DNA from: Nitrososphaerota archaeon
GTDB taxonomy: Archaea; Thermoproteota; Nitrososphaeria; Nitrososphaerales; Nitrosopumilaceae
Direction of reading: 5' to 3'
Assembly (NCBI GenBank): GCA_018263495.1
Contig: JAANXC010000032.1
Coordinates: forward strand, 7,702-16,118
Length of the DNA stretch: 8,417 nucleotides
Shown: piece by piece, positions 5,587-8,417 of the stretch
Layout of the letters: each line of letters starts with the position of its first letter
How positions within the stretch are numbered: the stretch's first letter is position 1
Made by a program: the position numbers and the translations under genes
Notes under the pieces: generated by a model
What the model was told of the DNA's origin: nothing
Database searches by the model: none
What the model saw: the letters and a program-made list of their open reading frames with translations, nothing else

Positions 5587-5632
5587 ATCCCGTCTCTCAG
5601 GAGTTCGTGAGTTCGAATCTCACCTCCTGCAC

Positions 5633-6019
5633 TTATTTTGTTTGTTTAATTCCTTTAGCATTCAGGACTTCGTAAACATCGGGAAGTCCGAAAACATAAC
5701 CAATATGTACGCAGTCCTTTTCTTCACATAGTAAACAGTAAAGTTCACCATTTTGAATTGCCACTTCAGCAATTCTATTTTTAATATTATCTTTGAGAAT
5801 AATCCTATCTGCGTCAACTGAAACCCTTTCCAATTTTGGTGCATAACGAGCAAAGGTTTTGTCTTTTTTCATCACATCTTCTAGCAGATATGTGACATAT
5901 CCAGCAAAACTGTTGACACCCTTCATTGTCAACTCATCTTTGTTCTTTTGATATGTCTGGTTAAATTTATCGTAAACTGCTTCTGATATTGTTATTGATT
6001 TGAATCCTGGTTTTGGCAT
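5633..6019 (-). CDS. Small ribbon-helix-helix-like protein with C-terminal Cys/His cluster
   Basis: The product is 128 aa from MPKPGFKSIT. Residues 5-50 look like a ribbon-helix-helix DNA-binding fold: strand GFKSITIS, helix EAVYDKFNQTYQKNK, then NSFAGYVTYLLEDVMKK. The C-terminal part has a metal-site candidate, C95-X2-C98-X4-C103-X-H105 (LYCLLCEEKDCVHI), next to YVFGLPDVYEVL. I recall related small proteins in several ammonia-oxidising archaea, without a known function. The frame opens upstream at a TTG (6052), but a TATA box (TATATAC on the minus strand, near 6056) overlaps it, so ATG 6019 is the likely start. A short palindrome, TTACCGTAA (6030-6038), lies between the TATA box and the ATG and could be an autoregulatory site. 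It is divergent from the regulator-like gene at 6129. Confidence 0.75.
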   Translation of the reverse strand: MPKPGFKSITISEAVYDKFNQTYQKNKDELTMKGVNSFAGYVTYLLEDVMKKDKTFARYAPKLERVSVDADRIILKDNIKNRIAEVAIQNGELYCLLCEEKDCVHIGYVFGLPDVYEVLNAKGIKQTK

Positions 6020-6128
6020 ACTATGTACCTTACCGTAAATTAAAGTACTCAAGTATATAATGTTTTTTGTTAGTATTTTTTTTACCAGTGAGAATCAGCC
6101 TTATACCAGATAAATGCAGTTTATCATC

Positions 6129-7025
6129 ATGACAAGAGGATATCAAACTGAGGAAATAAAAGAGAAACTAGTAGATTTACTGAGTAGTTCTAAGACAGGA
6201 CTTTCCGGGCTTGAGATTTCTGAACGTTTGAACATTAATCGTATTACGACAACAAAATATCTTAATGTGTTTGCCGCTGAAGGTTTCGTTAAACAAAAAA
6301 ACATTGGTAATGTTAATCTCTGGTTTATAGAAGATGGTACAGAGAAATTTCATTTTCCAGAAGATTTTTTCAAAGTTAAAACCAAATACCTTGAATATCT
6401 GACCGCACGAAAGGAAAAACTGGCATATAATCTGATTAGAAACTCTTTTCATTCTACAACACAACCAGTGAAGCTCATAACGGAGATTATTGTTCCTGCA
6501 ATACAGTCAGTATATGGTATTTTTGATCAAGGTAAAATTGGTAAATCCGAACTCAATTTTCTTGAAAAAATCATTTCAAACTCGATACAAATAATCAATC
6601 TTGGAAATTTTGAGGTTGACATGAAAAAGAATGTAATTATGATATCAGCCGACTATCAAAGCACTCTCTTTTCAGAGGCCGCATCCGCTTCTTTTCATGC
6701 AGATGGTTGGCAGGTTTATTCCCTAGGTGACATGTCCTCATCTATTGATGTTTTATTTGATCTTGATTTACAGAAGTTTCTAACTAAAGTTTGGAAGTCA
6801 GGAATGGGCATAATGATAATAGTAATATTTTCATCAACGGCTGAAAGCATGAAATTCTTTGCAGAATCTGTTAATTCTATCAAATTAAAATCCAGAAAGA
6901 ATCTATATCTTGCAGTTTGTGGTGACATGAAGAAGAGTACTGAAATTAAGGCTGATTTGATAGAGGAAGACATTCAGGCTGTATTACAATGGTCACAAAC
7001 AACCTTTGAAAGCTCTATTTCATGA
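6129..7025 (+). CDS. Winged-helix regulator with B12-binding-like sensor domain
   Basis: The product is 298 aa. Residues 1 to about 65 form a winged helix-turn-helix: IKEKLVDLLSSSKTGLSGLEISERLNINRITTTKYL, then a wing, NIGNVNLWFI. Residues of about 90-160 are helical and resemble the cap of cobalamin-binding regulators (VKLITEIIVPAIQSVYGIFDQGKIG). From about 165 a Rossmann-like domain starts with KNVIMISADYQSTLFSEAASASFHADGWQVYSLGD. This layout (HTH, cap, B12 fold) matches CarH/MerR-type light or cobalamin sensors. The cobalamin motif DxHxxG reads D-Y-Q-S-T-L, however, so the axial histidine and glycine are missing. It may sense another ligand. ATG 6129 lies about 26 nt after the TATA-like TTATACC (near 6103), which suggests a leaderless mRNA. 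ATG 6114 in the same frame is an alternative. Confidence 0.72.
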   Translation: MTRGYQTEEIKEKLVDLLSSSKTGLSGLEISERLNINRITTTKYLNVFAAEGFVKQKNIGNVNLWFIEDGTEKFHFPEDFFKVKTKYLEYLTARKEKLAYNLIRNSFHSTTQPVKLITEIIVPAIQSVYGIFDQGKIGKSELNFLEKIISNSIQIINLGNFEVDMKKNVIMISADYQSTLFSEAASASFHADGWQVYSLGDMSSSIDVLFDLDLQKFLTKVWKSGMGIMIIVIFSSTAESMKFFAESVNSIKLKSRKNLYLAVCGDMKKSTEIKADLIEEDIQAVLQWSQTTFESSIS

Positions 7026-7037
7026 TTTAAAGAAATA

Positions 7038-7112
7038 TGGGCCCGATGAGATTCGAACTCATGACCTTTCGATTATCAGTCGAACGCTCCAGCCAAGCTG
7101 AGCTACGAGCCC
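7038..7112 (-). tRNA. tRNA-Ile (anticodon GAT)
   Basis: A full cloverleaf on the minus strand. The acceptor GGGCTCG pairs with CGGGCCC (one G-U), and the D stem is GCTC/GAGC. The anticodon arm is TTCGA-CTGATAA-TCGAA with anticodon GAT (Ile), and the T arm is ATGAG-TTCGAAT-CTCAT. The discriminator is A. There is no intron and no encoded CCA. A TATA-like ACTTAAAACA lies about 28 nt upstream of the 5' end. Confidence 0.96.
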
Positions 7113-7150
7113 TGAAAAATTTTCTTAGATTACGTGTTTTAAGTTTGCTG

Positions 7151-7699
7151 TCACTTCCATTTGATTGAACATCCAATGGATGGGTCAAAATCTTTCTCTA
7201 TTTTTTCTCCCGCAAGATATTTTTGGATATTCTCCTGCATTGTATTTTCAGTCGCAGTATCATCCGGATTCATGGCATTATCAATCCTGCCATGAAAAAT
7301 TAGCTTTCTATTTTCATCAAAAAGGAATGGATCAGGAGTACAAATCGCACCATACTTTTTTGCTACATCCTGTTTCTCGTCTACAAGATAATCAAATTTT
7401 ATACCTTTTTCATTGGCAATTTTTTTCATATTTTCAAAACTATCATCTGGATATTCGGTAGAATCGTTACTATTGATGCCTACCAATGCAATACTTTCAT
7501 TGAATTTTTCATGAATCTGTTTTATAGCATCAATTTTTGCCTTAACATATGGACAGTGATTACACATGAAAATTATCAACAATCCCTTATTTCCTGCATA
7601 GCTGTCAAGAGAATGCATTTCATCATCAAGTCCCTTAAGCGAAAAATCTGGCGCATTATCTCCAGTTTTTAGTGTGATTTTCGATTCTAATAGTACCAT
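7151..7699 (-). CDS. Peroxiredoxin-like thioredoxin-fold protein (PRX_like1 type)
   Basis: Cytosolic thiol redox protein of the AhpC/TSA-redoxin superfamily, probably acting in peroxide or disulfide reduction. The product is 182 aa from MVLLESKITLKTGDNAPDF. The domain opens GDNAPDFSLKGLDD. The active-site CXXC is C46-N-H-C49 (IFMCNHCPYVKAK), followed by the VGINSND strand. A further Cys, C120, lies in GAICTPDPFLFD, next to the loop that usually carries the cis-proline. The end, SIGCSIKWK, is characteristic of this subgroup as I know it. The frame opens upstream at 7738, but ATG 7699 is preferred. It gives the normal N-terminus, and a TATA-like TTTTATTTG lies about 22-26 nt before it. No signal peptide is seen. 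It is divergent from tRNA-Ala, and its stop is about 40 bp from the tRNA-Ile gene on the same strand. Confidence 0.88.
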   Translation of the reverse strand: MVLLESKITLKTGDNAPDFSLKGLDDEMHSLDSYAGNKGLLIIFMCNHCPYVKAKIDAIKQIHEKFNESIALVGINSNDSTEYPDDSFENMKKIANEKGIKFDYLVDEKQDVAKKYGAICTPDPFLFDENRKLIFHGRIDNAMNPDDTATENTMQENIQKYLAGEKIEKDFDPSIGCSIKWK

Positions 7700-7782
7700 T
7701 AAAAAAAATTCTATCAAATCAAATAAAATCCTTGCCAATTAAAGACAACAATTAAAATCTATACGGCAATGATTCAAGAGGA

Positions 7783-7856
7783 GGGCTGATAGTTCAGACT
7801 GGTAGAATACTCGCCTTGCACGCGAGGGGTCAGGGGTTCAAATCCCCTTCAGTCCA
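7783..7856 (+). tRNA. tRNA-Ala (anticodon TGC)
   Basis: The acceptor GGGCTGA pairs with TCAGTCC and includes a G3-U70 wobble, the classic alanine identity element. The anticodon arm is CTCGC-CTTGCAC-GCGAG with anticodon TGC (Ala). The T arm is AGGGG-TTCAAAT-CCCCT, and the discriminator is A. No CCA is encoded (ACCTT follows). AT-rich AATTAAAATC lies about 28 nt upstream as a likely TATA box. Confidence 0.96.
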
Positions 7857-7912
7857 CCTTTAAAAATAAACAGATAACGGATCACTCACAACTTTGAAGA
7901 TTTTAGATCAAC

Positions 7913-7920
7913 TTAAATAT
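7913..7920 (+). promoter_or_regulatory. TATA box of the 34-aa peptide gene
   Basis: TTAAATAT is centred 26-27 nt before ATG 7943. This matches archaeal TATA spacing for a leaderless transcript and is the main reason to treat the very short frame as a gene. Confidence 0.6.
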
Positions 7921-7942
7921 GAAATATAGAGCGTTAGTAAAT

Positions 7943-8047
7943 ATGGGAGTAGCTGACATGTGGCCTGTGTATATTCCACTGATTGTTGGATTAGCACCAG
8001 GATTAGTATATTGGTTAGCAATTACTGCTAGAAGATCTGGCAAGTAA
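7943..8047 (+). CDS. 34-aa single-helix membrane peptide
   Basis: The product has 34 residues and begins MGVADMWPVYIPLIVG. A short N-terminus is followed by one membrane helix of about 21 residues (WPVYIPLIVGLAPGLVYWLA) and a basic end, ARRSGK. By the positive-inside rule the C-terminus should face the cytosol. The gene has a well-placed TATA box and stands alone between tRNA-Ala and coaD on the same strand. Its helix is well formed, with PxxxP-like features and paired Trp/Tyr at the membrane borders. Peptides of this kind are often minor subunits of membrane complexes such as oxidases or AMO, but I recognise no family and assign no function. It is short enough to be missed by automated gene callers. 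Confidence 0.6.
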   Translation: MGVADMWPVYIPLIVGLAPGLVYWLAITARRSGK

Positions 8048-8089
8048 ACAAAATCCACATCTTTTAATTTCAGTTTTTGTTCTAGTTGT

Positions 8090-8104
8090 TTTTTATATAA
8101 AAAC
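8090..8104 (+). promoter_or_regulatory. coaD TATA box
   Basis: TTTTATATAAAAAC is centred near 8097. A start site about 26 nt later would be near 8123, leaving a leader of roughly 10 nt before ATG 8134. Confidence 0.55.
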
Positions 8105-8133
8105 TATAATCTAGCTTCAAACATAGTTTTTTG

Positions 8134-8417
8134 ATGGAATCATTTGATCTAGTTGCTATGGGGGGAACATTTGATGTCATTCATAGCGGACACATGGCAT
8201 TACTGGGTAAGTCATTCTCAATATCATCAAAAGTTATCATAGGTCTTAGCAGTGATCAGCTAGCAGAAAAAAGAGGAAAAAATCTGGATAACGATTATTC
8301 AAAAAGACTTTCATCGCTAAAATCTGCAATTGAGAAAAACTTTCCCGATTCTTCATATGAGATAAGCAAACTGGAGAATGACTTTGGACCAGCAGTTATC
8401 AAAGGTTCCGTGAAAGC
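8134..8417 (+). CDS. coaD: Phosphopantetheine adenylyltransferase, archaeal type (5' part)
   Basis: Catalyses ATP + 4'-phosphopantetheine to dephospho-CoA + diphosphate, the penultimate step of coenzyme A synthesis, in the cytosol. The protein begins MESFDLVAMGGTFDVIHSGH. This holds the nucleotidyltransferase signature GGTFDVIHSGH with the HxGH motif at H17-H20. The strand VIIGLSSDQLAEKRGK and the helix SKRLSSLKSAIEKNFPD follow, typical of the archaeal/eukaryotic PPAT family. The window ends after 94 codons, against about 150-160 residues in the family, so the C-terminal part with the second ATP-binding motif is missing only because of the cut. It has its own strong TATA box. No overlap with the preceding 34-aa gene is seen. 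Confidence 0.9.
   Translation, partial: MESFDLVAMGGTFDVIHSGHMALLGKSFSISSKVIIGLSSDQLAEKRGKNLDNDYSKRLSSLKSAIEKNFPDSSYEISKLENDFGPAVIKGSVK

Larger units (their letters stand above)
5510..5631 (+). tRNA. tRNA-Leu (anticodon TAA) with two introns
   Basis: The acceptor GCAGGAG (5510-5516) pairs with CTCCTGC (5624-5630), and the discriminator is A5631. The T arm is GTGAG-TTCGAAT-CTCAC. A 14-nt variable arm marks a type II tRNA. The anticodon stem CGGGA/TCCCG encloses loop CTTAAG+A with anticodon TAA at 5567-5569. The gene is 122 nt long. Removing 21 nt (5536-5556) and 16 nt (5571-5586) leaves a normal 85-nt tRNA-Leu. Before removal, neither the D stem nor the anticodon loop can form correctly. The 3' end is one base from the stop codon of the convergent gene at 5633. 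Confidence 0.93.

Noticed and set aside
6177..6973. Minus-strand open frames within the winged-helix gene.
   Set aside because: They are antisense shadows of a gene with clear domain structure.
5343..7856. Mobile element or CRISPR array among the tRNA genes.
   Set aside because: No transposase or integrase, no terminal repeats, no duplicated tRNA end and no regularly spaced repeats are visible.

Overview
The window comes from an ammonia-oxidising archaeon (Nitrososphaeria, formerly Thaumarchaeota). The diagnostic genes are archaeal-type amoA (216 aa), a short single-cupredoxin amoB (about 188 aa) and amoX. Three further signs agree: archaeal ribosomal protein S15, archaeal CoaD, and a tRNA-Leu carrying two bulge-helix-bulge introns. 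The AmoA sequence is group I.1a-like, and details such as VAKVAWFALGY and FIVHPMWIPSC remind me of the Nitrosotalea lineage. That placement is from memory and is only an inference. Most genes have an AT-rich TATA-like box 25-28 nt before a start codon and no clear Shine-Dalgarno sequence, so mainly leaderless transcription is likely. I used this spacing to choose several start codons.

Layout, left to right. 73-522 (-): ribosomal protein S15. 644-955 and 1084-1353 (+): two small secreted or membrane proteins, candidates for the extra archaeal AMO subunits AmoY/AmoZ. 1425-1616 (+): a 63-aa CCHC zinc-knuckle protein. 1619-2167 and 2202-2513 (-): a membrane-anchored exported protein of an archaeal 'IPANIG' family and a 103-aa beta-rich unknown. 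2571-3793 (-): amoB and amoA in tandem, 5 nt apart. A 186-bp divergent promoter region then separates amoA from amoX (3980-4336, +). amoC is not in the window.

The right half is informational and housekeeping. A Dam-type adenine methyltransferase has a disturbed 5' end (4482-5342). Next come tRNA-Thr(GGT) (-), the double-intron tRNA-Leu(TAA) (+), and a small ribbon-helix-helix protein with a Cys/His cluster (-). A winged-helix protein with a B12-binding-like fold lacking the cobalamin histidine follows (+). The rest is tRNA-Ile(GAT) (-), a peroxiredoxin-like thioredoxin-fold protein (-), tRNA-Ala(TGC) (+), a 34-aa one-helix membrane peptide (+), and the 5' part of coaD (+), cut by the window end.

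AmoA, AmoB and AmoX would assemble with AmoC (encoded elsewhere) and probably with the two small membrane proteins at 644-1353 into ammonia monooxygenase. Both amoX and the 1084-1353 gene end in nearly the same small hairpin plus T-run. No gene-free stretch exceeds 300 bases. The longest are the amoA-amoX divergent region and the amoX-methyltransferase gap, both described below.
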